A stretch of 64,000 nucleotides of DNA, taken from Roseateles chitinivorans (GTDB taxonomy: Bacteria > Pseudomonadota > Gammaproteobacteria > Burkholderiales > Burkholderiaceae_C). Under the pieces are notes generated by a model, which saw only the letters and a program-made list of their open reading frames with translations, was not told where the DNA came from and ran no database searches. The stretch covers positions 1 to 64,000 of the forward strand of contig NZ_PEOG01000005.1 in the NCBI RefSeq assembly GCF_002761755.1. The letters are read 5' to 3'. Below, in pieces: positions 37,127 through 45,478 of the stretch (within the stretch, counting starts at the first letter, position 1; every line of letters starts with the position of its first letter). The translations under genes and the position numbers were made by a program.

Positions 37127-38020
37127 ATGTCCATGAAATCGGCGCGCTGGATCGACCGTCTGACCCAGCAGGAAGATCTCAATTTCCTCTTGACCAATCG
37201 CGTGCCGCGCCTGGCGCTGACGCGCTTCATGGGCAGGTACAGCCGGATCGAGTCGCCGATGCTGACGCGCTTCAGCGTGGCGGTGTGGCGGCTGTTCACC
37301 GACCTCGACCTGAGCGAGGCGGAGTCGCCGACGCGCGGCTACCGATCGTTGCGCGAGGTCTTCACGCGCCGGCTGAAGCCGGGGCGGCGGCCGATCGATC
37401 CGTCGCCGGGCACGATCGTCAGCCCCTGCGATGCGATCGTCGGCGCGCACGGCCCGGTCACCCGCGGCATGGCCCTCCAGGCCAAGGGCATGGACTACCG
37501 CATCGCCGATCTGTTCGGCGATGCCACGCGGGCTGCGCCCTATCTGGACGGCACCTACCTGACGCTGCGCCTGACCTCGGCGATGTACCACCGCTTCCAT
37601 GCGCCGGCCGACCTGCGCATCCAGCGCGTCACCCACATCGCCGGCGACACCTGGAACGTCAATCCGATCGCGCTCAAGCGCGTCGAGCGACTGTTCTGCC
37701 GCAATGTCCGCGCGGCCGTGGAATGCACGCTGCCCGACGGCACGCCGATCGCGCTGGTGCCGGTGGCGGCGATCCTGGTCGCGAGCCTGCGCCTGCATGC
37801 GCTGGACCTGACCTTGCGTCCCGATCATCCCGGCCCGCACCGCTTCGAGCTCGGCCACGACCATGCGCGCGGGGAGGAGATGGGCTGGTTCGAGCAGGGC
37901 TCGACCATCCTCGTGTTCCTCCCGCCGGGCGTGAAGCTGTCGGCGAGCTTGCAGCCCGGCCAGCGGATCCGCATGGGCGAGGCGATCGCGCGTCTACCAT
38001 GCGCCGATGGCGATGAATGA
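37127..38020 (+). CDS. psd: Phosphatidylserine decarboxylase (pyruvoyl enzyme)
   Basis: A 297-residue proenzyme that makes phosphatidylethanolamine at the inner membrane. It self-cleaves between Gly258 and Ser259 in FEQGSTILVF, the LGST-equivalent motif, to give the pyruvoyl group. Other family blocks are present: VSPCDAIVGAHG (around the Asp), YLTLRLTSAMYHRFHAP (His) and VNPIALKRVERLFCRNVR. The start at ATG 37127 (second ATG 37133) gives MSMKSARWIDRL. The end overlaps the following transporter gene by 14 bases. Confidence 0.93.
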   Translation: MSMKSARWIDRLTQQEDLNFLLTNRVPRLALTRFMGRYSRIESPMLTRFSVAVWRLFTDLDLSEAESPTRGYRSLREVFTRRLKPGRRPIDPSPGTIVSPCDAIVGAHGPVTRGMALQAKGMDYRIADLFGDATRAAPYLDGTYLTLRLTSAMYHRFHAPADLRIQRVTHIAGDTWNVNPIALKRVERLFCRNVRAAVECTLPDGTPIALVPVAAILVASLRLHALDLTLRPDHPGPHRFELGHDHARGEEMGWFEQGSTILVFLPPGVKLSASLQPGQRIRMGEAIARLPCADGDE

Positions 38021-39047
38021 CACGATGCCGTCCCCGCTGGGACTGGCCGCGCCGTATGGCGGCGATGAACACGGGCTGATCTGCGGCTTCTGGATCCATC
38101 CCGAGCGCCCCACCGAAGCGCTGCCGACGCTGGCTCAGGCGCAGGCCCGGCTGGCGCGGCCGGAGGGCGGCTTCCTGTGGCTGCATCTGAACCTCGCGCA
38201 TGCGGGCGCGCTGCCCTGGCTGCGCCGCAACGCCGCACTGGCCGAGAGCTTCGACGAAGCCCAGCAGCAGGGCTCGCGCTCGTCGCGCATCGAGCGCGTG
38301 GGCGAGCATCTGTTCGCGGTGCTCAACGACGTGACCTTCGACTTCGCCTTCGACGTGGGCGACGTGTCGACGCTGTGGATGCAGGTCAGCGAGCACCTGG
38401 TGCTGAGCGTGCGCCGCGCGCCACTGCGCTCGGTGGACCGGCTGCGCATGGCGATCAAGCGCGGCGACCGGCCGCGATCGAGCGTGGCGCTGCTGGATCA
38501 CCTGCTGCGCGACCAGGCCGACGAGCTGCAGCGCATCGTGCGCCAGGCCACCGAGCGGGTCGACGACATCGAGGACGCATTGCTCGCCGGCCGGCATGCC
38601 GGGCACGAGTCCGAAGTGGCGGCGTTGCGGCGCCTGATGGTGCGGCTGCAGCGGCTGCTCGCGCCGGAGCCCAGCGCGCTGCTGCGCATGCTGTCGAATC
38701 CGCCGGACTGGGTCGCCGAGCAGGACAAGCAGCAGCTGCAGCAGGCGAGCGAAGAATTCGCGCTGGTGCTGCGCGACATCCAGGCGCTGCAGGAGCGCAT
38801 CCGCGCGGTGCAGGACGAAACCTCGGCGCGTGTCGCGCAGGAGAACAACCAGACGCTGTACGTGCTGACCATGGTCACCGTGCTGGCGCTGCCGATCAAC
38901 CTGATCAGCGGCCTGTTCGGCATGAACGTCGGCGGGCTGCCGCTGCTGGAGCACAAGCACGGCTTCTGGGTCGTTGTCGGGCTGATCGTCGTGCTGACGG
39001 GGCTCGTGACCGTGTTGCTGCTGAAGGCGACCGGGCGGCGGAAGTAG
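38007..39047 (+). CDS. CorA/ZntB-family metal ion transporter
   Basis: A 346-residue member with a cytoplasmic N-terminal domain, a long helix (about residues 200-285) and two C-terminal membrane spans. The pore signature GMN is in SGLFGMNVGGLPLLEHKHG. The absence of an acidic MPEL loop and the GLICGFWI-type N-terminus place it nearer ZntB (zinc) than CorA (magnesium), but the ion cannot be fixed. Its ATG lies inside the psd 3' end, suggesting coupled translation. Confidence 0.88.
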   Translation: MAMNDTMPSPLGLAAPYGGDEHGLICGFWIHPERPTEALPTLAQAQARLARPEGGFLWLHLNLAHAGALPWLRRNAALAESFDEAQQQGSRSSRIERVGEHLFAVLNDVTFDFAFDVGDVSTLWMQVSEHLVLSVRRAPLRSVDRLRMAIKRGDRPRSSVALLDHLLRDQADELQRIVRQATERVDDIEDALLAGRHAGHESEVAALRRLMVRLQRLLAPEPSALLRMLSNPPDWVAEQDKQQLQQASEEFALVLRDIQALQERIRAVQDETSARVAQENNQTLYVLTMVTVLALPINLISGLFGMNVGGLPLLEHKHGFWVVVGLIVVLTGLVTVLLLKATGRRK

Positions 39048-39145
39048 ACGGCCGATCGCGCGGCATGGCCGGGCACGGCACGGAGAGGTGAGGTCGTGGC
39101 CTCGGTCGCCTGCCGTCAGGTCCCTCACGGGTCCCCCGCGGACCC

Positions 39146-39766
39146 TCACAGGCCGAGGAACGCGGTCAGCTCGTCGAGGTAGTCGTCGAAGTCGGCCAGG
39201 CCGTGGTCGCTGCCCTCGAGCAGCTTGATCCTGCTGCCCGGGTAGCGCGCATGCATCTCGCGCCAGTCGAGCACCTCGTCCCCCTTGGCGATGACCGCCA
39301 GCAGGCGATCCGGATGCGCCAGCGCGCCGGCGCCGAGCGCCCGCAGTTCGTCGACGAACTCGCGGCGGAAGAAGAAATGCTCGTCCGGATCCTGCCAGCA
39401 GGTCTGCTCGCCGATGTGGTTGGCGAGGTCGCGGGCCGGGTCCACCGCCGGATTCAGCAGCACCGTGCGGGCGCCGGTGCGCTGCGCCACCCAGGTCGCG
39501 TAGAAGCCGCCGAGCGAACTGCCCATCACCGCCATCGTGTCGCGCGGCCAGTCGCGGATCAGCGTGTCCACCAGCGCCATCGCCTCGCGCGGCGACGGCG
39601 GCAGCTGCGGGCAGGCGAACACCAGATCCGGTCGATGGGCGGCGGTCCAGGCGGCCATGCGACGCGCCTTCGCCGAGCGCGGCGACGAACGGAAGCCGTG
39701 TAGGTAGAGGAGGTGGGTGCGGCGCGCCGGCGCGGGGGCCTCCGGCTGGGGGGAAGGGGAGGTCAT
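39146..39766 (-). CDS. YqiA-like esterase (alpha/beta hydrolase)
   Basis: A 206-residue protein of the UPF0227/YqiA family. It has LLYLHGFRSSPRSAKARRM at the N-terminus, the nucleophile motif VMGSSLGGFYATW, LLNPAVDPARDL, and the acid and His regions KGDEVLDW and EGSDHGLADFDDYL. E. coli YqiA hydrolyses acyl-CoA and p-nitrophenyl esters. Convergent with the transporter gene upstream. Confidence 0.88.
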   Translation of the reverse strand: MTSPSPQPEAPAPARRTHLLYLHGFRSSPRSAKARRMAAWTAAHRPDLVFACPQLPPSPREAMALVDTLIRDWPRDTMAVMGSSLGGFYATWVAQRTGARTVLLNPAVDPARDLANHIGEQTCWQDPDEHFFFRREFVDELRALGAGALAHPDRLLAVIAKGDEVLDWREMHARYPGSRIKLLEGSDHGLADFDDYLDELTAFLGL

Positions 39767-40024
39767 GGGCCGGCAGTTTAGGGGTCTCCCTCTCCGTCGG
39801 GTGGGTGGGTCACTTCCGGCACGGGTGGTCGGCTGGGCGATCATCGCCACCGTCGCGGCCGACGAGGGCCGCGCGCTCGTTAGTGCGCATTGACGCGGGG
39901 GCTTCGGCCCCGGCACATTGCCCGTTCCGTCTGGGCGCAGGCGGCCAGAAGACCGCAGCGCCCGCATTCCTCTCAACAGGGCCCGGCCGGCCGACCCCGG
40001 ACGGACCCCCGACCACACAGATCC

Positions 40025-42781
40025 ATGATCCACAGGGACACGATCCAGCTGACGGCCATCGCGGCCGCGGCGCTGCTGCTGACCGCCTGCGCCACGACCG
40101 GCACGACCGGCTCCTCCTCGCCCTCCGGCGCGCCGACTGCCCAGGCCGCGCCCGCGCCGGCCAATGCCGCCTCCGCCGCGCCCGGCCAGCCCGGTGCCTC
40201 CTCGCCGATGACGGCGCCGCGTCCCGCCGCAGATCCGAGCGCGCCCAAGCCCTTCGCCGAGGTCAGTCGCGACGCCAAGCGCGACGACGGCCTGTTCCCG
40301 ATCCTTCGCAAGGAGGAGAAGGTCTGGCTCGAGATCCCGCGCGCGATGCTGAACAAGCCCTTCCTGTTCACCATCAACATCTCCAGCTCGATCGGCGAGC
40401 GCGGCTTCTACGCCAGCCAGATGGGCCCGGAGATCATGGCCGAGTGGCGCCGCATCGGGAACACGATCCAGCTGGTGGCGCTGAACACCGAGTTCCGCGC
40501 CGAAGGCGGCGGCAAGCGCGCCGGCGAGGAGGCGTTCTCGCCCAGCCTGCTGGCCGCCGGCCCGGTCGCCAGCGCCGATCATCCGGAGCGCAAGGCCTTC
40601 CTGGTCGACGCCGGCATGCTGCTGAGCGACATCCCCGGCATGTCGACCCGGCTGGAAATGGCCTACCGGCTGCCCTACAACGTCGATCGCGGCAACTCCT
40701 ACTTCGAGCTGACCCGCGCCGACGAGAAGCTGACGACCCTGAACGCCAAGGTCCACTACTTCACGCCGCGCATCCCGGCGCCGCCGCTGGTGGCGCCGCC
40801 GGTGCCGGTGCCGACGCCGCCGCAGGCGACGCCGGATCCGCGCTCGATGTTCATGGGCTTCGTCTACAACTTCCGCGCGTTGCCGGAGGAGAAGATGTCG
40901 CCGCGTCGCGCCGACGGCCGGCTGGGTCACTTCACCGAGACCTTCACCGACCTGAGCGATGACCTGAAGGCCAACCCGCGCGTCCACTACATCAACCGCT
41001 GGCGCCTGGAGAAGAAGGATCCGGCGGCCGCGCTGTCCGAGCCGGTGGAGCCGATCACCTACTGGATGGACAAGAACATCCCGCCGAAGTACCGCCCGGC
41101 GGTCGAGGCCGGCATCCTGGAATGGAACAAGGCTTTCGAGAAGATCGGCTTCAAGAACGCGGTCGTGGCCAAGCAGCAGCCCGATGACGCGGACTGGGAC
41201 AACATGGACGCATCGCATGCGTCGATCCGCTGGTTCGTCGGCTCCGACGTCGGTTTCGCCATCGGACCGAGCCACGTCGATCCGCGCACCGGCGAGATCC
41301 TGGATGCCGACATCGGCATGAGCGACGTGTTCGCCCGCGGCGGACGCGCGTTCATCAGCGAGGACGCGCCGCGCGGCCTGGCCGGTGCTCCGGTGTCGAC
41401 GCTGGCCGAGGAAGCTCAGGCGCTGGCCGCGCTGAACCACGGCTGGCGCGAGGGCCGCAACGCGACCTACTGCACCTATGCGCACGACGCCGCGGCCGAG
41501 ATGGACTTCGCGCTGGACGTGCTGGAGGCCCGCGGCGACATCGCGCCCGACAGCCCGGAAGCCGACGCCTTCATCCAGGCGCGGATCAAGGACGTGATCA
41601 TGCATGAGGTGGGTCACACCCTCGGCCTGAAGCACAACTTCAAGGCCTCGACGCAGGTGACCCAGGCGCAGCTGAAGGACAAGGCCTGGACCGATGCGAA
41701 CGGGCTGTCGGCCTCGGTCATGGACTACAACGCCTACAACATCCCGCTGCAGGGCGAGGCGCCGACGACGTACAACAACACGACGCTGGGCGCCTACGAC
41801 TACTGGGCGATCGAGTACGCCTACAAGCAGGTCCCCAAGGAGCAGGAGGAGGCCGAGCTCAAGCGCATCGCGTCGCAGAACACGCAGCCCGGCCACGCCT
41901 ACGCGGACGACACCGATGCTGGCGGCTTCGGGCCGTTCGACGGCATGGACCCGACGATCAACCGCTTCGACCTCGGCGACGACCCGATGGCCTATTTCCG
42001 CAAGCGGCTGAAGCTGACGCAGGAGTTGTGGGCCCGGGTGCAGAACCGCGCGCCGGAGGCGACCGATGATCCGCTGCGCCAGCGCCGTCAACTGGCCAAC
42101 GGCTTCAGCCAGCTGGCCCGTGCGTCGGACCTGGTGGGCAAGTACGTCGGCGGCATGTACACCCACCGCGACGTGCCGGGGGCCTCGGTCCCGGCGATGC
42201 GTCCGGTCGATCCGGCCAAGCAGCGGGAGGCGCTGCGCTTCCTGGCGCAGGGCATCTTCAGCGCCGACAGCTTCCGCTTCAAGCCGGAGTTCCTGACCTC
42301 GATCACGACGGACTATGTGGAGTTCAACCGCGCCGGCTTCGTCAACATCCCGGCGGCGGTGGCGCGGGTGCAGCTGGGCTCGCTGGACCGCCTGATGCAG
42401 GCCCAGACGGCGATCCGCCTGATGGAGCTGCCGGCCTACGTGCCGGTGTCGCAGCGCAAGGGTTTGATCTCGATCGGCGAGGTCTACGGCACGCTGCAGT
42501 CCTCGATCTGGAGCGAGCTCAAGACCGGCGGCGACATCGACCCGCTGCGTCGCAACCTGCAGCGCGAATACCTGCGCCGCATCCAGGCCAACCTGACGAA
42601 GAGCGGTGCGGCCTCGGGCCAGTTCGCCGATGCCTACGCGGTGCTGCGCCTGCACGCGGTGCAGCTGCAGAGCGACCTGCGCGCGGCGCAGGGCAAGGGC
42701 TCGCTCGAGACCCGCGCCCACCTGGCCGAGAGCCTGGACTTCCTCAGCACGGTGCTGAAGGCGACGATGGTGCGGACCTGA
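40025..42781 (+). CDS. Large zinc-dependent metalloprotease lipoprotein (DUF5117/DUF4953-type)
   Basis: A 918-residue exported protein with a lipoprotein signal (IAAAALLLTACATT) and a Ser/Ala/Pro-rich linker to about residue 75. DUF5118/DUF5117-like beta domains follow, then a metzincin-type zinc site, HEVGHTLGLKHNF (H527, E528, H531, H537), within the DUF4953 region. A helical C-terminal domain includes two QRK/QRR-rich helices. It probably degrades or processes envelope proteins. I chose ATG 40025 because the signal peptide starts there; 45 upstream in-frame residues are Arg-rich and lack signal character. Confidence 0.9.
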   Translation: MIHRDTIQLTAIAAAALLLTACATTGTTGSSSPSGAPTAQAAPAPANAASAAPGQPGASSPMTAPRPAADPSAPKPFAEVSRDAKRDDGLFPILRKEEKVWLEIPRAMLNKPFLFTINISSSIGERGFYASQMGPEIMAEWRRIGNTIQLVALNTEFRAEGGGKRAGEEAFSPSLLAAGPVASADHPERKAFLVDAGMLLSDIPGMSTRLEMAYRLPYNVDRGNSYFELTRADEKLTTLNAKVHYFTPRIPAPPLVAPPVPVPTPPQATPDPRSMFMGFVYNFRALPEEKMSPRRADGRLGHFTETFTDLSDDLKANPRVHYINRWRLEKKDPAAALSEPVEPITYWMDKNIPPKYRPAVEAGILEWNKAFEKIGFKNAVVAKQQPDDADWDNMDASHASIRWFVGSDVGFAIGPSHVDPRTGEILDADIGMSDVFARGGRAFISEDAPRGLAGAPVSTLAEEAQALAALNHGWREGRNATYCTYAHDAAAEMDFALDVLEARGDIAPDSPEADAFIQARIKDVIMHEVGHTLGLKHNFKASTQVTQAQLKDKAWTDANGLSASVMDYNAYNIPLQGEAPTTYNNTTLGAYDYWAIEYAYKQVPKEQEEAELKRIASQNTQPGHAYADDTDAGGFGPFDGMDPTINRFDLGDDPMAYFRKRLKLTQELWARVQNRAPEATDDPLRQRRQLANGFSQLARASDLVGKYVGGMYTHRDVPGASVPAMRPVDPAKQREALRFLAQGIFSADSFRFKPEFLTSITTDYVEFNRAGFVNIPAAVARVQLGSLDRLMQAQTAIRLMELPAYVPVSQRKGLISIGEVYGTLQSSIWSELKTGGDIDPLRRNLQREYLRRIQANLTKSGAASGQFADAYAVLRLHAVQLQSDLRAAQGKGSLETRAHLAESLDFLSTVLKATMVRT

Positions 42782-42786
42782 GCGCA

Positions 42787-42844
42787 GGCGCGGTCGTTCG
42801 ACCGCGCCTCCTCAGCGCGAAGGCCGGCGAAAGCCGGCCTTTTT
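42787..42844 (+). terminator. Double hairpin terminator after the metalloprotease
   Basis: The first hairpin is GGCGCGGT-CGTTCG-ACCGCGCC (42787-42808). The second is AAGGCCGGC-GAAA-GCCGGCCTT (42820-42841) followed by TTT. The latter also serves the convergent gene ending at 42844. Confidence 0.85.
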
Positions 42845-43380
42845 CATTGGGCTGACCCGCAGGTCGGCGATTCAATCTCGTACCCCAGAGACAGGTAGAG
42901 ATGCGTTCGCAATCGGCCTTGCTCGGTTTCCATGAGATGCACGCCCTCTGCGCTCGTGCACAAGCTGGCGGCTCGTCTGGCGCCGCGGCGGTCGGTGAGC
43001 TCGAACCGTCCTCCACGCGAATGCGTCCGGATGTCCACTCCGACCGCACCCACGCCGATGAAGGGCATGTCGGACCATGCCGGCGGGACCTTGGCCTTGT
43101 AGACGCGGGGAGCGATGGCGCGAAGCTCGTCCGAAGCGAGCACCTCGGCCGCATCGATGGCCACGAGGTCCGCCGCGCGTAACCGCTTGCAGCACCGTGG
43201 GCGCTGGTCTGCACCTGGGTACTCCAGCGCGATAGTCGAGCCCGTAGGAATCGGCGATGCCGCGACCAGCAGCGCCTCTCCAGATCCGTCCAGCTTGACG
43301 ATCGCGAAGCCCGCCTCGGCCGTCGCGGCACATGCCGACGCGCTCAGGGAAAGGGCGAGAGCGAGGAATCTAGCGACCAT
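42844..43380 (-). CDS. Exported protein of unknown function, partner of the M15-like peptidase
   Basis: A 178-residue protein with a signal peptide (VARFLALALSLSASACAATAEA) and a beta-rich mature part containing a Cys pair (RPRCCKRL) and a late Cys in ASLCTSAEG. Its start overlaps the stop of the upstream peptidase gene by 11 bases, so the two are co-translated. A periplasmic protein coupled to a peptidoglycan hydrolase would fit an immunity protein; this is inference from arrangement only. I do not recognise the family. Confidence 0.6.
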   Translation of the reverse strand: MVARFLALALSLSASACAATAEAGFAIVKLDGSGEALLVAASPIPTGSTIALEYPGADQRPRCCKRLRAADLVAIDAAEVLASDELRAIAPRVYKAKVPPAWSDMPFIGVGAVGVDIRTHSRGGRFELTDRRGARRAASLCTSAEGVHLMETEQGRLRTHLYLSLGYEIESPTCGSAQ

Positions 43381-44053
43381 CGTCGGACCAATGCGGAGGG
43401 TCGGAGACCAACTTGTTCACGCCGTAGCTCGCGCCCACGGCATTCAAGTCGCTGAGCCTCTTGATCTCCACTTCTTCATTTGAAGCGTTCTTGATCTTCT
43501 TTCCGACGATGCCGTTCACGGTCATGTCGATCGCGCAACGTTCGGTGTGCCGGGAGATCAGCGCAGGCGGGTAAACGATGCCGAAGGCTTTCGCCATGGC
43601 CGAGGCGGCCCGCTTCGAGGCTTCCTCCGAAGCGTGCACCCATTCGATATCAACGCCGGCCATGGTGGGCACCTTGGCTGCGTCGATATCGCCACGCGAG
43701 ATCTTGGAGCTGTAATGCATCAGGTAGGCGCGCTCGCGCGGTCTGTACGTCGCAGCGATCGACACGCTTCCGCCCGCTTCTGCGATCGCTGTCAAAAACT
43801 TCTTCACCTTGTCGCGAAAAGCTGGATCGAGATCGTCCGTGCTCGTGCTACCAGGAAACTTGCTGACCCATGAGGCGCCGCTCTTCTCCTTGGCGGGACT
43901 GGACTGTGAAGCGGACTCCGGGCTGCGCTCGACCTCGGTTGGATTCAACACGCAGGTCGGCCCGGGCGGTCGGTTCTGCATTCGCGCACAGGTGCCCGGG
44001 TCAATCGCGCCGGGATTTGAATCCATTCCAAGTGGACCGGGACGGCTGGCCAT
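43370..44053 (-). CDS. M15-like (VanY-type) peptidase, candidate peptidoglycan hydrolase
   Basis: A 227-residue protein. The C-terminal half carries the M15 zinc pattern: H169 and D176 in SRHTERCAID (H-x6-D) and a third ligand H221 in SDPPHWSDDG. SIAATYRPRERAYLMHYSSKI matches the substrate-side strand-helix of D,D- or L,D-carboxypeptidases. The N-terminal 60 residues are Pro/Ser/Gly-rich with two Cys and no signal peptide, so if it acts on peptidoglycan it needs a special export route such as type VI secretion. I chose ATG 44053 (MASRPGPLG). The overlapping exported gene downstream could protect the producer. Confidence 0.65.
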   Translation of the reverse strand: MASRPGPLGMDSNPGAIDPGTCARMQNRPPGPTCVLNPTEVERSPESASQSSPAKEKSGASWVSKFPGSTSTDDLDPAFRDKVKKFLTAIAEAGGSVSIAATYRPRERAYLMHYSSKISRGDIDAAKVPTMAGVDIEWVHASEEASKRAASAMAKAFGIVYPPALISRHTERCAIDMTVNGIVGKKIKNASNEEVEIKRLSDLNAVGASYGVNKLVSDPPHWSDDGR

Positions 44054-44256
44054 GGTGCTCAAGACGACGATCTCCGTATTACCGGCAGTGCGCAGGCCCG
44101 CTTCTTTGATGAAGCAATGGCGAGTCCGGATTCTGAATCTCGCTGCCCGCATGACGGCCTGACCTTGGTCATCGTCTCCGTTTCAACGAATGGACGGCAG
44201 CAGGTCCTGGCAGTCCTTGGTCCACGGCGTCGTCAGGCGCGCGTCGCGGAGCTCGC

Positions 44257-45333
44257 TCAGTGGTCCCCGACCGGATACCGCCGCTCCGCCGCGACGATGT
44301 CCCAGACCGCGATGAACATCGCGGCGATCAGCGGGCCGATGACGAAGCCGTTGATGCCGAACACCGCCATCCCGCCCAGCGTCGACAGCAGCACGACGTA
44401 GTCCGGCATCTTCGTGTCCTTGCCCACCAGCAGCGGCCGCAACAGGTTGTCCACCAGCCCGATCACGATGGTGCCGAACAGCAGCAGGCCGACCCCCGAC
44501 GCGATGTGCCCGGTCGCCAGCAGGTAGATCGCCACCGGCGCCCACACCAGCGCCGCCCCCACCGCCGGCAGCAGCGAGAGGAAGGCCATCAGCACCGCCC
44601 ACAGCACCGGCGCGTGGATGCCCAGCGCCCAGAACGCGAAGCCGCCCAGCGCGCCCTGCAGCGCCGCCACCGCGATGTTGCCCTTGACCGTCGCGCGGAT
44701 CACCGTGCGGAACTTCTCGCCCAGCTGCCGCTTGTAGGAGTCCTGCAGCGGCAGCGCATCGCGGATTCGCGCCGACAGATGCTCGCCGTCGCGCAGCAGG
44801 AAATAGAGCAGGTAGAGCATCACGAAGAAGCTCACCAGGAAGTCGAAGGTGTCCTGGCCGAAGCCCAGCGCCTTCGTCGCCATGAACTGGCTGCCCTGGT
44901 TCAGCGCGCTGCCCAGCTTCTCCTGCAGGTTGGCCAGGTCGTGCAGCCCCAGCCGCTCCAGCACATCCAGCAGCCACGACGGCAGCGCCGCATAGACCTG
45001 CGCCACGTAGGTGTTGAAGTTGAACTGGCCGGACTTGACCATCTCGAAGACCACCGTCGCCTCCCGCACCAGCGCGCCCATCACGTAGGTCAAGGGCAGC
45101 ACCACCAGCAGCAGGATCACCAGGATGGTCACCCCGGAGGACAGCCCGGGGCGCCGCGTCTTGCGCAGCAACCGGCGATAGAGCGGCTGGAACACGATGG
45201 CCAGCGCCACCCCCCACAGCAGCGCGCTCAGCATCGGCCACAGGATCCAGCCGAACGCCACCGTCACCAGCGCCAGCAGGCACAGGAAGGACCGGTTCTG
45301 CAGCGCGGGCACCAGCTTGCCAGGACCACTCAT
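44257..45333 (-). CDS. AI-2E/PerM-family transporter
   Basis: A 358-residue membrane protein with eight predicted spans: ALVTVAFGWILWPMLSALLWG early, then GVTILVILLLVVLPLTYVMGALV, and the conserved late GVGLLLFGTIVIGLVDNLLRPLLVG and LGGMAVFGINGFVIGPLIAAMF. Family members export AI-2 or other small molecules or act as sodium-proton antiporters, so the substrate is open. It lies 145 bases after mpl on the same strand. Confidence 0.9.
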   Translation of the reverse strand: MSGPGKLVPALQNRSFLCLLALVTVAFGWILWPMLSALLWGVALAIVFQPLYRRLLRKTRRPGLSSGVTILVILLLVVLPLTYVMGALVREATVVFEMVKSGQFNFNTYVAQVYAALPSWLLDVLERLGLHDLANLQEKLGSALNQGSQFMATKALGFGQDTFDFLVSFFVMLYLLYFLLRDGEHLSARIRDALPLQDSYKRQLGEKFRTVIRATVKGNIAVAALQGALGGFAFWALGIHAPVLWAVLMAFLSLLPAVGAALVWAPVAIYLLATGHIASGVGLLLFGTIVIGLVDNLLRPLLVGKDTKMPDYVVLLSTLGGMAVFGINGFVIGPLIAAMFIAVWDIVAAERRYPVGDH

Positions 45334-45478
45334 CGTGTCGTCGCTCCTCGCGTGAATGAAGTCAATCGGGTCGATCGGTCGATCGGGGCTGCTCTGAACC
45401 CTGGGGGACCGGCGGCGGAGCAGCTGTCGGACCGCTGGTCCGGGGCTGCGTCGCCGCGCGCGGCGCAGGATCGCCGGT

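Noticed and set aside
35377..37299. A longer start (at 37299) for the class III aminotransferase
   Set aside because: The extra 84 residues run antisense through the psd start region, and the natural hydrophobic N-terminus begins at ATG 37047.
39890..40024. N-terminal extension of the zinc metalloprotease
   Set aside because: The 45 in-frame residues before ATG 40025 are Arg/Pro-rich and would block the lipoprotein signal peptide that starts at the chosen Met.
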